Positions 52,600 through 62,751 of a DNA stretch of 64,000 nt are shown here, piece by piece. The stretch spans positions 30,795-94,794 of the forward strand of contig NZ_JHQS01000127.1 of assembly GCF_014843845.1 (NCBI RefSeq), in the 5' to 3' direction. How positions within the stretch are numbered: the first letter of the stretch is position 1; each line of letters begins with the position of its first letter. The notes beneath the pieces were generated by a model. It did no database searches. It saw only the letters and a program-made list of their open reading frames with translations, and was not told the DNA's origin. Both the position numbers and the translations under genes were made by a program. The DNA comes from Mesorhizobium amorphae. Its GTDB lineage: Bacteria; Pseudomonadota; Alphaproteobacteria; Rhizobiales; Rhizobiaceae.

Positions 52600-52635
52600 G
52601 CTTCGTCTTTCAGGGCGCGTCCGCCCGCTTTCACA

Positions 52636-52934
52636 TTATGCCCGGATCGTTTCCGGATGGGCCTGTTTGCCGAGGTCGCCACGGATGGTCGGGCCAGCGG
52701 CGCGGATCTTTTCGCGCAGCCGCACCGCTTCGACCACGCCGTCGACCACGGTGACGTCGATCAAATTGACGTCGACAACCTCATTGTTGGCGAAGGCCGC
52801 GGCGCCGATCGCCTCCAGCCGGTCCTCGGCTGCCTTGTCATGGGCGAGGTCGGCATTGGCGATCGTCTCGGCCCAGCCGCCATCGGCGTACCAGACGGCG
52901 ATGCCGTCGGTTAGCCTGTTTGCGGTCAGAACCT

Positions 52935-52938
<4 letters not shown>
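52636..52938 (-). CDS. DUF2849 family small protein of the sulfate assimilation operon
   Basis: 100 residues: 'MKVLTANRLTDGIAVWYADG' start, 'WAETIANADLAHDK', 'NNEVVDVNLIDVTVVDG' and 'LREKIRAAGPTI'. This is the DUF2849 pattern, found almost only between cysG and cysI in alphaproteobacteria. It overlaps the cysG stop by four bases and precedes cysI by 36 bp. Function unknown; a role in siroheme delivery or sulfite reductase assembly is conceivable. Confidence 0.9.
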
Positions 52939-54383
<1,445 letters not shown>

Positions 54384-54793
54384 GACGACAAGGAATCCTG
54401 GAACAGTCTGCCAGTTTTACGCGGCGGCGCGAAAAACCAGAAGGAAAGCACTCGCGCATCCGGCGATGGCAGGCAATCGCTTTTTCGCAACTGCGAAGGG
54501 CAGGAGAAAATTATTCCACACCCAGTTGCCGAGCGGATTCAAGATGCTGTTGCAGGCCCCGATCTGCCGCCCTTTTAGTCGCTCGTGCCCGGCGTGGCAA
54601 AACAGTTTTTTCTAAATTCTACCAAATTAGTAGATTAATGTCGCAGAGGCGTTGACGGCGGTCTTTGACCAGCGATGAGCCATCGTCTCGGAACGAATTT
54701 GGCGGAGCCGACGTTTGCCATGCAAGCCCCGGACTGCAGGGCATGAAGCCATGCAACGCCAAGCGGGGTCGGTCAGGAAACGGAGGAGCCGAT
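54384..54793. other. 410-bp divergent intergenic region between cysG and the host-attachment gene
   Basis: The right part (54590-54640) is AT-rich and holds the palindrome at 54618-54634. The left part is of ordinary composition with no conserved open frame. It probably contains both promoters. I see no RNA gene. Confidence 0.5.
54618..54634. promoter_or_regulatory. 17-bp near-perfect palindrome in the cysG upstream region; candidate operator
   Basis: TCTACCAAATTAGTAGA: symmetric except one pair (C54623/A54629). The AT-centred form recalls Rrf2-family sites. TCTAAATT directly before it partly repeats the half-site. It may control cysG, the divergent host-attachment gene, or both. Confidence 0.45.
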
Positions 54794-55243
54794 ATGAGCG
54801 ACATCAAGCTGAAGCATGGGCTGTGGGTTGTGATCGCCGACGGTGAGAAGGCGCTGTTCTTGCGCAACCGGGGCGACACGCGATTCCCCGACCTGCAGGT
54901 GGTGCAGGAAATGGAGCAGGAAAATCCCGCCACCCGGGAACAAGGCAGCGACCGCCCGGGCCGCTACAATGACGGCCCCTCGGTCCATCGCAGTGCGGTT
55001 CAGGACACCGATTGGCACCGTGTCGGCAAGGAGCGCTTCGCCGACGATATCGCAGAGCGGCTCTACCGGCTGGCGCATCGCGGCGCCTTCGAGGAGGTCG
55101 TGCTGATCGCGCCGCCGCAGGTGCTGGGCGAGATGCGCCGGAGGCTGCACAAGGAGGTCGGCGACAGGGTGCAGGCGGAAATTCCAAAGACGCTGACCAA
55201 CCACACCATTTTCGAGATCGAGAGCCTGCTGCAGGCCACCTGA
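54794..55243 (+). CDS. Host attachment family protein (baeRF-like, PF10116 type)
   Basis: 149 residues from the ATG at 54794 after GGAGGAGCCGAT. 'GLWVVIADGEKALFLRNRGD' followed by 'FADDIAERLYRLAHRGAFEEVVLIAPPQVLGEMRRRLHKEV' in parts ('IAPPQVLGEMRRRLHKEV') and 'EIPKTLTNHTIFEIE' match the family called 'required for attachment to host cells', named from Agrobacterium studies. The fold is eRF1-like. The role is probably stress-related or ribosomal rather than adhesive. It has no signal peptide. Confidence 0.88.
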   Translation: MSDIKLKHGLWVVIADGEKALFLRNRGDTRFPDLQVVQEMEQENPATREQGSDRPGRYNDGPSVHRSAVQDTDWHRVGKERFADDIAERLYRLAHRGAFEEVVLIAPPQVLGEMRRRLHKEVGDRVQAEIPKTLTNHTIFEIESLLQAT

Positions 55244-55405
55244 CCCGCGCCCAATTCGGCCCTCTATTCGCTCTTGTTGGCACTGCCCGCTATTTCACGG
55301 CAGCGCGGGTTGCCTCGCGCCTATGACAGCCCCCATATTGCAAAGGGCGGCGGCCTCGGGCCGTCCTATCCGACATCGCAATTTCTGAAAGGCGCTCCAT
55401 AGGCA

Positions 55406-57184
55406 ATGCCGCATGACACGCCCCTTATCGCCACCATCGTCGCCGGTCTGGGGCTGGCTTTCGTCTTCGGCGCGCTCGCCAACCGCTTCCGTATCCCGCC
55501 GCTGGTCGGCTATCTCATAGCCGGCGTGCTGGTCGGGCCGAACACGCCCGGCTTCGTCGCCGATGCCGGCCTTGCCAACGAGCTCGCCGAAATCGGCGTC
55601 ATCCTCTTGATGTTCGGCGTCGGCCTGCATTTTTCGCTGAAGGACCTTTTGTCGGTCCGCGCCATCGCCATACCCGGCGCCGTCGTGCAGATCGGCTTTG
55701 CCACTGCCCTTGGCGCCGGCCTTGCCTGGCTGCTCGGGTGGTCGATGGGCGCCGGGCTGGTCTTCGGCCTGGCGCTTTCCGTCGCCTCGACCGTGGTGCT
55801 GCTGCGTGCTTTGCAGGAGCGCCGGCTGATCGAGACCGAGCGCGGCCGCATCGCCGTCGGCTGGCTGATCGTCGAGGACCTCGCCATGGTGCTGGCGCTG
55901 GTGTTGTTGCCGGCGCTGGCCGGCGTGCTCGGCGGCCAGCCGCAGGTGGACAGCAACGCCAGCGGTCTGCTGGCGCTGCCCGCCAGCTATGGCATCTGGG
56001 GTGTCGTCGGCATCACCCTGGCCAAGGTCGCCGCCTTCGTTGTCGTCATGCTGGTGGTCGGCCGCAGACTCATTCCCTGGATCCTGCACTATGTCGCCCA
56101 TACTGGATCGCGCGAACTGTTCCGGCTGGCGGTGCTGGCCATAGCACTTGGCGTTGCCTTCGGGGCGGCAAAGCTGTTCGGCGTCTCGCTGGCGCTCGGC
56201 GCCTTCTTCGCCGGCATGATCATGAGCGAGTCCGAGCTCAGCCATCGCGCGGCCGAGGAATCGCTGCCGCTGCGCGATGCTTTCTCGGTGCTGTTCTTCG
56301 TTTCGGTCGGCATGCTGTTCGACCCGTTCAGCCTGATGAGCAATGGCCTGCCGATCCTGGCGACGCTGGCCATCATCGTGCTTGGCAAGTCGTTGGCGGC
56401 GTTCGTCATCGTCGTCGCCTTCGGCTATCCGATTGCCACCGCACTGATGATTTCGGCCAGCCTTGCGCAGATCGGCGAGTTCTCCTTCATCCTGGCCGAA
56501 CTCGGCGTCGGGCTCGGCCTGTTGCCCGAACAGGGGCGCGACCTGATCCTGGCCGGCGCCATCCTGTCGATCGTACTCAACCCGCTGATGTTCCTCGCCA
56601 TCGACTGGATGAAGCCATGGCTGGAGGCACGTGCGGCCAAGGCAGCGCCACCGGTCGAGGCAAAGCCGATCGGCCCGGCGACCGCACCCGGAGAAGTGGC
56701 GTCAGTCGCGCCGGAAAGGGAAGATGGGCCGCCGCCGAAGACAAAGCTCACCGGCCACGCCATCCTGATCGGCTACGGCCGCGTCGGCAGCCTCGTTGGC
56801 GCCGCGCTGAAGGACGCCGCCATGCCCTTCCTCGTCATCGAGGACGCCGACAAGACGCTGGCCAAGCTCAGGGCCGACGGAATCGAAACCGTCGCTGGCA
56901 ATGCGGCCAACGCCGATGTGTTCGCCGCCGCCAATCCGGAAGGCGCAAAGCGATTGATCCTCGCCATTCCCAATGCCTTCGAAGCGGGACAGGTCGTGCT
57001 GCGCGCACGAGCCGCCAATCCCGGGATAAGCGTCATCGCCCGTGCCCATTCCGACGCCGAGGTCGAGCATCTCAAGGGGCTCGGCGCCGACACCGTCATC
57101 ATGGGCGAGCGCGAGATCGCGCGCGGCATCGTGGAAGAGGTGCTTGGCCACAAGCCGGAAGCGGCTGAACCGTCCGCGGCCTGA
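55406..57184 (+). CDS. KefB/YbaL-type cation:proton antiporter (CPA2) with TrkA-N domain
   Basis: 592 residues. About 12 helices of the Na+/H+ exchanger fold ('GYLIAGVLVGPNTPGFVADAG' in parts, 'ALSVASTVVLLRALQER', 'LGAFFAGMIMSESELSHRA' in parts). A C-terminal NAD-binding RCK/TrkA-N domain follows from residue about 450 ('HAILIGYGRVGSLVGAAL', 'VIEDADKTLAKLRADGIETV' in parts). It is a K+ efflux or exchange protein, probably gated by nucleotide. The glutathione-regulatory partner KefF/KefG is not seen. Confidence 0.92.
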   Translation: MPHDTPLIATIVAGLGLAFVFGALANRFRIPPLVGYLIAGVLVGPNTPGFVADAGLANELAEIGVILLMFGVGLHFSLKDLLSVRAIAIPGAVVQIGFATALGAGLAWLLGWSMGAGLVFGLALSVASTVVLLRALQERRLIETERGRIAVGWLIVEDLAMVLALVLLPALAGVLGGQPQVDSNASGLLALPASYGIWGVVGITLAKVAAFVVVMLVVGRRLIPWILHYVAHTGSRELFRLAVLAIALGVAFGAAKLFGVSLALGAFFAGMIMSESELSHRAAEESLPLRDAFSVLFFVSVGMLFDPFSLMSNGLPILATLAIIVLGKSLAAFVIVVAFGYPIATALMISASLAQIGEFSFILAELGVGLGLLPEQGRDLILAGAILSIVLNPLMFLAIDWMKPWLEARAAKAAPPVEAKPIGPATAPGEVASVAPEREDGPPPKTKLTGHAILIGYGRVGSLVGAALKDAAMPFLVIEDADKTLAKLRADGIETVAGNAANADVFAAANPEGAKRLILAIPNAFEAGQVVLRARAANPGISVIARAHSDAEVEHLKGLGADTVIMGEREIARGIVEEVLGHKPEAAEPSAA

Positions 57185-57249
57185 CCAAGCCCAGCCCGTC
57201 ACATGTGCTGTCAATGCAATCGTCTCGACTGCGTTCGCAATCGGGATGA

Positions 57250-58059
57250 TCAGGCGACGAATGCAGAGCCGCCGTTTTGCGCCACACTGCTGAGGTATCT
57301 TGCCGGCGGCATCCCAAGCGCCTTCTTGAACATGGTGATGAAGGCCGTGACGGAACCATAGCCGAGATCGCCCGAAACCTGCTGCACGCTCGCACCGGGG
57401 GCCAGTTCTCGAATTGCGACGATCAGGTGCAATTGCTGGCGCCAGCGCCCGAAGCTCAGCCCTGTCTCCTTGACCACGAGGCGGGCGAGGCTGCTCTCGC
57501 TAAGCGCAACGCGACTGGCCCATTCTGCCAGTGTGCTGCGGTCGGCAGGGTCTTGCGCCAACGCTTCGGCGATCTTCCTCAAGCGTGGCTCGGATGAAAT
57601 CGGCAGATGCAGCCGCTGGACAGGCATACGCGGCAACTCGGTAAGCAGGGTCCTGGTCAAAAGCTCATCCCTCGCCGGATCGTCCTGCACGCCATCGGAC
57701 AGCTCGATGATCAGTTCGCGTAGCAGCGGCGAGATCGAAAGCGTGCAGCACCGGTCCGGCAGACTGGCCGCTCCTGGCTCGATGTACACGAAAAAAATCC
57801 TGGCGTTGGCCGTCGCAACATTGCTGTGCTCCATGTCGCCGGGAATCCAGACCCCGCAATGAGGCGGCACCATCCACAGGCCGCTTGGGACGTGGCATGT
57901 GACGCCGCCTCCGAGCGCGAAGACGAGTTGACCCTTGCGGTGCCGATGGGCGGGTACCTCCGCCCTGGTCTCGGGGACATCAACGCGCACGGCAATCGCC
58001 GGCGCGGAAGGGTCATCCACATCGAGATCGAGCCAAGGGTAGCGGAGGGGTTGTCTCAT
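57250..58059 (-). CDS. AraC family transcriptional regulator with cupin sensor domain
   Basis: 269 residues. An N-terminal cupin ('VPAHRHRKGQLVFALGGGV', 'VPPHCGVWIPGDMEHSN') is followed by a C-terminal double HTH ('STLAEWASRVALSESSLARLV', 'VQQVSGDLGYGSVTAFITMF', 'ALGMPPARYL'). It is divergent from the quinone-reductase-like gene at 58277 and probably controls it. Confidence 0.93.
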   Translation of the reverse strand: MRQPLRYPWLDLDVDDPSAPAIAVRVDVPETRAEVPAHRHRKGQLVFALGGGVTCHVPSGLWMVPPHCGVWIPGDMEHSNVATANARIFFVYIEPGAASLPDRCCTLSISPLLRELIIELSDGVQDDPARDELLTRTLLTELPRMPVQRLHLPISSEPRLRKIAEALAQDPADRSTLAEWASRVALSESSLARLVVKETGLSFGRWRQQLHLIVAIRELAPGASVQQVSGDLGYGSVTAFITMFKKALGMPPARYLSSVAQNGGSAFVA

Positions 58060-58276
58060 GATTGACTGTTTTTAGCGATCAAATGCTTCGATATCTAGAT
58101 TATTCAAGGGAGAAAATCGATAGGTTCCGCTTGCGAATGAACAACTCTGGAGCGGGCGGGGCTGGCGAACTTTTCTTCGGCCGGCGGCCGCCGGCGCTCC
58201 AAAGTCGAACCAGCAAGACCGGCATGGCAACTGCCCGGAGGCTCTGCGTCCACCGCGCAGCAGTGAGGTATGAACT

Positions 58277-59197
58277 ATGATCGCCCTCGTCATCTCTTCC
58301 GATAGCGCGACCGGACTGAGGATCGCGGAGCTCGCCGAGCCTCAAGCGGCCTCGAACGAGGCGCTTGTCTCGGTCCATGCAACCTCGTTGAACCGCGGCG
58401 AACTGCGCCTGCTCGCCTTACGTCCGAACGGCTGGATACCAGGCCAGGACATCGTAGGCGTAGTCGAAGGTGCGGCAGCCGATGGCTCCGGGCCAGTTGT
58501 AGGCACGCGGGTTGCGGCTCTGGTCGACCAGGCCGGCTGGGCCGAACGTGTCGCCGTTTCGACCGACCGTCTCGCCGTCCTGCCGGATGACGTCAGCTTC
58601 GTTTCCGCGGCCACGCTTCCGGTCGCGGGCACGACGGCGCTGAGGACTTTGCGCCATGGCGGCGACCTGGCCGGCCAGCGGGTCCTGATAACCGGCGCAA
58701 GCGGTGCGGTCGGTCGTTTCCAAATCCAGATCGCCCGCGAGCAGGGTGCGTCGGTCACCGCAGTCGCCGCACCCCGGCACGGCGAGGATCTCCGCCACCT
58801 GGGCGCCGAGCGGGTTGTCCAGTCGATCGAGCTGGCCGAGGGGCCGTTTTCGCTGATCACCGAGTCAGTCGGCGGTGAAAGCCTCGCACACGCGATCGAA
58901 CGCGTCGCCCCTGGCGGGATTATCGTCATGTTCGGTTCGAGCAGCGGCGAACTCACGCCCGTTGGATTCCGTCAGTTCGTTCCGGGTCACGAGGGGGCGA
59001 GGCTTCAGACTTTCGCGTACTACACGTCCGGCTCGGGCATTGGCGCGGACATCGCCTGGCTGCTTGGCTTAGTCGCGGCTGGCCGCCTGGAAACCCGCGT
59101 GGCCTTGACCGTGCCGTGGACAGACATCGCCCAAGCCCTGGAAACACTGCGACAGCGCAGCATCAGCGGCAAGGCTGTTCTCACCATGACCGGATGA
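58277..59197 (+). CDS. Zinc-independent MDR-type oxidoreductase (quinone-reductase-like)
   Basis: 306 residues. 'VHATSLNRGELRLLA' and 'GWIPGQDIVGVVEGAA' give the GroES-like part; the NADPH fold has 'VLITGASGAVGRFQIQIAREQGA' in parts ('ITGASGAVGRFQIQIA'), and 'SISGKAVLTMTG' ends the protein. No zinc Cys are present, typical for quinone or enone reductases. The divergent AraC-family gene is its likely regulator; 217 bp separate the starts. GAGGTATGAACT precedes the ATG. Confidence 0.88.
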   Translation: MIALVISSDSATGLRIAELAEPQAASNEALVSVHATSLNRGELRLLALRPNGWIPGQDIVGVVEGAAADGSGPVVGTRVAALVDQAGWAERVAVSTDRLAVLPDDVSFVSAATLPVAGTTALRTLRHGGDLAGQRVLITGASGAVGRFQIQIAREQGASVTAVAAPRHGEDLRHLGAERVVQSIELAEGPFSLITESVGGESLAHAIERVAPGGIIVMFGSSSGELTPVGFRQFVPGHEGARLQTFAYYTSGSGIGADIAWLLGLVAAGRLETRVALTVPWTDIAQALETLRQRSISGKAVLTMTG

Positions 59198-59209
59198 GAG
59201 CCTGAAGCC

Positions 59210-59962
59210 TCACACGTGCTGGCCACCATTGATGTGGATTTCCGAGCCCGTCACATAAGACGCCTGCCCGGAGCACAGGAAGAAGATGATGTCGGCGACC
59301 TCAGCCGTGGCGCCAAGCCTTCTCAGCGGGATGGTCTCGACGATCTTGTCGGTGCCCGGCGACAGGATCGCCGTGTCGATCTCGCCGGGCGCGATCGCGT
59401 TGACGCGGATGCCGTGCGGGCCGAAATCATGCGCCATCTCGCGCGTCAGCGAACCGAGTGCGGCCTTCGATGTCGCATAGGCCGTACCGGCGAAAGGATG
59501 AACGCGGGTGCCGGCGATCGAAGTGACGTTGACGATCGAACCTTTCGCCGATGCCAGCTCCTTGAACAAGCCGCGCGCCAGCATGATCGGCGCGAAGAAA
59601 TTGACCTGGAACACATCGCGCCAGACATGCATCGGCGTGTCGATCGAGTTCATCCGGCTGTTGCCGTCGCTGAGCTTCGGCGAGATGCCGGCGTTGTTGA
59701 CCAGCGCATTGAGGTGCCCGCCATGCGCCTCCAGCCGGTGACGGATTTCCGAAACGGCGATGCCGACATCCTCCTGGTCGGCCAGATCGACCTTGATGTG
59801 GTCCTCAGGCCCCGCCGGCCACGGACAGTCCTCGGCAAAAGCCTGGCGCGAGCAGGTGATGACGCGCCAGCCCTCGCGCGAGAAACGCTTGACGGTGGCA
59901 TGACCGATGCCGCGGCTGGCGCCGGTCAGCACGATGGTCTTTCTGGTGTCGAGTTCAGCCAT
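59210..59962 (-). CDS. Short-chain dehydrogenase/reductase (SDR)
   Basis: 250 residues. Classical SDR motifs: 'VLTGASRGIGHATVKRF' (TGxxxGIG), 'LNALVNNAGISPKL' (NNAG), 'SIVNVTSIAGTRVHPFAGTAYATSKAAL' in parts with the catalytic Ser and 'YATSK' (YxxxK), and 'GIRVNAIAPGEIDTAIL'. It oxidises or reduces an alcohol/ketone with NAD(P). It ends 12 bp from the end of the convergent oxidoreductase gene. Confidence 0.93.
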   Translation of the reverse strand: MAELDTRKTIVLTGASRGIGHATVKRFSREGWRVITCSRQAFAEDCPWPAGPEDHIKVDLADQEDVGIAVSEIRHRLEAHGGHLNALVNNAGISPKLSDGNSRMNSIDTPMHVWRDVFQVNFFAPIMLARGLFKELASAKGSIVNVTSIAGTRVHPFAGTAYATSKAALGSLTREMAHDFGPHGIRVNAIAPGEIDTAILSPGTDKIVETIPLRRLGATAEVADIIFFLCSGQASYVTGSEIHINGGQHV

Positions 59963-60031
59963 GTCGCGATCTCCAGCCGGACATTTAGCGGAACGCCGAT
60001 GCCGTGGCGAGAGGCGAGTTGCCGCTTAGAC

Positions 60032-60133
60032 CATGATCCCGAAAAGTGGAATCCGGTTTTCGGAAAAGATCATGGACAAACAAAGGGGTAGAGCCCCATC
60101 CCGATTCCATCGGGATGGATCAGGCTCTACCCC
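60032..60133. repeat. Composite palindromic repeat, also a likely terminator of the PBP gene
   Basis: CATGATC (60032-60038) pairs with GATCATG (60068-60074) around CCGAAAAG/CGGAAAAG words, a common Rhizobiales intergenic element. Next, GGGGTAGAGCC (60085-60095) pairs with GGCTCTACCCC (60123-60133), with ATCCCGAT/ATCGGGAT inside. The second hairpin includes the stop codon of the PBP gene. A related element is at 63848-63941. Confidence 0.75.
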
Positions 60134-62382
60134 CCGGTGAGGATGTCGAGGATCGAGGTCTGCCGCTTCTTGGTCGGGCCGCCGACATCGCCGGGCGGCA
60201 CAGGATGCCCGACCGAAGCGGTGGTGCCACCGTCGCCCGGCATGTCCAAGCCATCGGCATCGACCGTTTGGGCGGGCCGTGCAGGGCGAGCGGGCGAAGG
60301 CGTTTGGGCAGCAGGCTGGGGCTGCCCGACCGATGCCTGCGGCACCGGCGCCGGTCCGGCATCGGCCGACGGTATGTCGTCCGGCACGATCGTGTCCGAT
60401 GGCGTCGACTTCCAGGTTCCGGGCAATGGCCGCACCGGCACGCCTTCATGCGCCGCGACCATGAATTCGTGCCAGGCCTGCGCCGGCAGCGCGCCGCCGG
60501 TGACCTTCTTCATCGCGCTGCCGTCGTCATTGCCGAACCACACGCCGGTGGTCAGGTTGGCGGTGTAGCCGACGAACCAGGCGTCGCGCGAATTCTGGCT
60601 GGTACCGGTCTTGCCGGCCGACGGCCAGGCGAAGGCTGCCTTCTTGGCCGTGCCGATCTCGACCGTGCCGGTCATCATCGAGTTCATCATGCCGACGATT
60701 TCGGGTTTGACGACGCGCGGCGCACCGCCGCCACTGGCGTCATAGAGCACCTTGCCTTCGGTCGTGGTGATGCGGCGGATGAAATGGATGTCCGGCTTGT
60801 AGCCGCCATTGGCGAAGGGAACATAGGCCGACGTCAGCTCGAGCGGCGTCACTTCGGAAGTGCCGAGCGCGATCGAAGTGTTGGCCTGCAGTTCGGACTG
60901 GATGCCCATGCGGTGCGCCGCCTCGACCACCGCGTCGGGCCCGACCTCCATGGTCAGCTGTGCCGCGACCGAATTCAGCGACTTCGCCAGCGCCGTCGCC
61001 AGCGTCACCTTGCCGAAATACTTGCCGCCGTAATTGTCCGGCGTCCATTTGCCGATCTTGATCGGCGCATCGTTGCGCACGCTGTCCGGCGTGCGTCCGG
61101 CCTCAAGTGCGGCCATGTAGACGAACGGCTTGAAGGCAGAGCCGGGCTGCCGGCGTGCTTCGGAGGCGCGGTCGAACTGGCTGGTCGAATAGTCGTAGCC
61201 GCCGACCATGGCGCGCACGGCGCCGGAATCGTCGATCGACACCAGCGCGCCCTGGCTGACATTGAGCTTCTTGCCGCTTTCGTCGATCAGCCTCCGGATC
61301 GACTGTTCGGCGAGCTTCTGCAGCGTCAAATCGACCGTGCTGTCGATGACGATGTCGCCGCGCACGTCGCCGATCAGGTCGGGCAATTCTTCCATGATGG
61401 TGTCGGCGACATAGTTTTCCGAGCCGGTCCAGTAGGACGGCGCACGCGTTGCCGGCGCGCTCATCGCCGAGGTCAGTTCCTTGGCGCTGATCTTGCCTTC
61501 GTCGCGCATGGCGGCGAGCACCAGCTGCGCCCTGTCCTCGGCCGCCTTCGGGTCGCGCGCCGGCGACAGCCGCGACGGCGCTTTCAACAGACCCGCCAGA
61601 AGCGCTGCCTCGGACAAGGTAACGTCGCGTGCACTCTTGCCGAAATAGCGCCGCGACGCCGCTTCGACGCCATAGGCGCCGGAGCCGAAATAGACCCGGT
61701 TGAGGTACATTTCGAGGATCTGGTCCTTGGTGTGCTTGTGCTCCAGCCACAGCGCCAGCAGCACTTCCTGCACCTTGCGTTCGAGCGTGCGGTCCGGCGT
61801 CAGGAACAGGTTCTTGGCGAGCTGCTGGGTCAGCGTCGAGCCGCCTTGCGAGAAATGCCCGCCGAGCACGTTGGTGACCATGGCGCGCGACAGGCCGATC
61901 GGGTCGATGCCGAAATGCGAATAGAAGCGGCGGTCCTCGATGGCGATGACGGCCTCGGGGATGTAGGGCGACATTTCGTGCAGGCCGACCGCCTCGCCGC
62001 CGCTCATGCCGCGGTTGGCGAGCAATTGTCCGTCGGCCGAGACGATCTTGATGTTGGGCGCGCGGTCGGGGATCGACCAGGTCGTGGCCGCGGGCATCTT
62101 CGCGCCGTAGTAGACGACGATGCCGGCCGCCGCGATGCCGCCCCAGATGCAGAGCACGAAGCACCAGTAGACCAGGCGGCCAAGCGCACCGAACAGGCCG
62201 CGCCGGTTTCGGCTGCGTCCACGCCGCGATGATTTTGCCTTTCCGGCTTTACGGCCAGCGGAGGATTTGCGATTGCCCGGCACGACGCGATCCTCCTCGC
62301 TCACCGAAAACCCGGCCGAGGTTTTTGCCTGTGACGGCCCCTCGAAGCTGGGTTCGATGCGACTGTCTCTGCGGTTCGCCAT
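60127..62382 (-). CDS. Class A penicillin-binding protein (PBP1A family)
   Basis: 751 residues. A basic cytoplasmic head (1-60), one helix (about 65-92), then the glycosyltransferase domain with catalytic Glu in 'AIEDRRFYSHFGID' (near residue 149) and 'GGSTLTQQLAKNLFLTPDRT' in parts ('GSTLTQQLAKN'). The transpeptidase domain carries the Ser-x-x-Lys 'GSAFKPF' near 415 and 'KTGTSQNSRDAWFVGYT' near 589. A Pro/Ala-rich tail of about 100 residues ends it. It polymerises and cross-links peptidoglycan in the periplasm. Its stop lies in the hairpin repeat above. Confidence 0.95.
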   Translation of the reverse strand: MANRRDSRIEPSFEGPSQAKTSAGFSVSEEDRVVPGNRKSSAGRKAGKAKSSRRGRSRNRRGLFGALGRLVYWCFVLCIWGGIAAAGIVVYYGAKMPAATTWSIPDRAPNIKIVSADGQLLANRGMSGGEAVGLHEMSPYIPEAVIAIEDRRFYSHFGIDPIGLSRAMVTNVLGGHFSQGGSTLTQQLAKNLFLTPDRTLERKVQEVLLALWLEHKHTKDQILEMYLNRVYFGSGAYGVEAASRRYFGKSARDVTLSEAALLAGLLKAPSRLSPARDPKAAEDRAQLVLAAMRDEGKISAKELTSAMSAPATRAPSYWTGSENYVADTIMEELPDLIGDVRGDIVIDSTVDLTLQKLAEQSIRRLIDESGKKLNVSQGALVSIDDSGAVRAMVGGYDYSTSQFDRASEARRQPGSAFKPFVYMAALEAGRTPDSVRNDAPIKIGKWTPDNYGGKYFGKVTLATALAKSLNSVAAQLTMEVGPDAVVEAAHRMGIQSELQANTSIALGTSEVTPLELTSAYVPFANGGYKPDIHFIRRITTTEGKVLYDASGGGAPRVVKPEIVGMMNSMMTGTVEIGTAKKAAFAWPSAGKTGTSQNSRDAWFVGYTANLTTGVWFGNDDGSAMKKVTGGALPAQAWHEFMVAAHEGVPVRPLPGTWKSTPSDTIVPDDIPSADAGPAPVPQASVGQPQPAAQTPSPARPARPAQTVDADGLDMPGDGGTTASVGHPVPPGDVGGPTKKRQTSILDILTGG

Positions 62383-62751
62383 GCGCTGTGCTATTTGTCC
62401 CGTGCCTATGGCGCTCCGGTTGCAGAGTAGATGCGGCGGTTTAAAGGCGCGTTAAAGCGGCGGATTCACAGCCCATTGAATTGCCTGGGAAATTTGAAAA
62501 TCCGCTGCCGTTACCGATGCTTTCCCGCGCGAAACAGGTTCTTTCATGCCGACATAAGCCTTTCACCCTGGCTTGCGCGGTGCGGTTAAATCCCGATCGA
62601 GGTTATTCCTAGGGGGTTCCCTTGGCCGCGCAATGTGAACTCGCGAGGGAAAAAGTATTCGCCGCATGCCTGGCCTGTGGCTCGGTCACTGCTTGCCTTC
62701 GGCATCATCTTGCATTAGCGCGAAGATTTTCAGGGGCTTGGCGCTGCGAAC
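62383..62751. other. 369-bp intergenic region between the PBP gene and the GT9 gene
   Basis: Between two divergent starts. The left part near 62440-62520 is moderately AT-rich (promoter candidate for the PBP gene). I see no open frame with conserved sequence, no tRNA and no strong hairpin. Confidence 0.5.

Noticed and set aside
60046..62232. Plus-strand open frame of 728 codons opposite the penicillin-binding protein gene
   Set aside because: The minus-strand frame has all PBP motifs; the opposite frame is Arg/His/Asp-rich shadow coding caused by high GC, with no recognisable domain.
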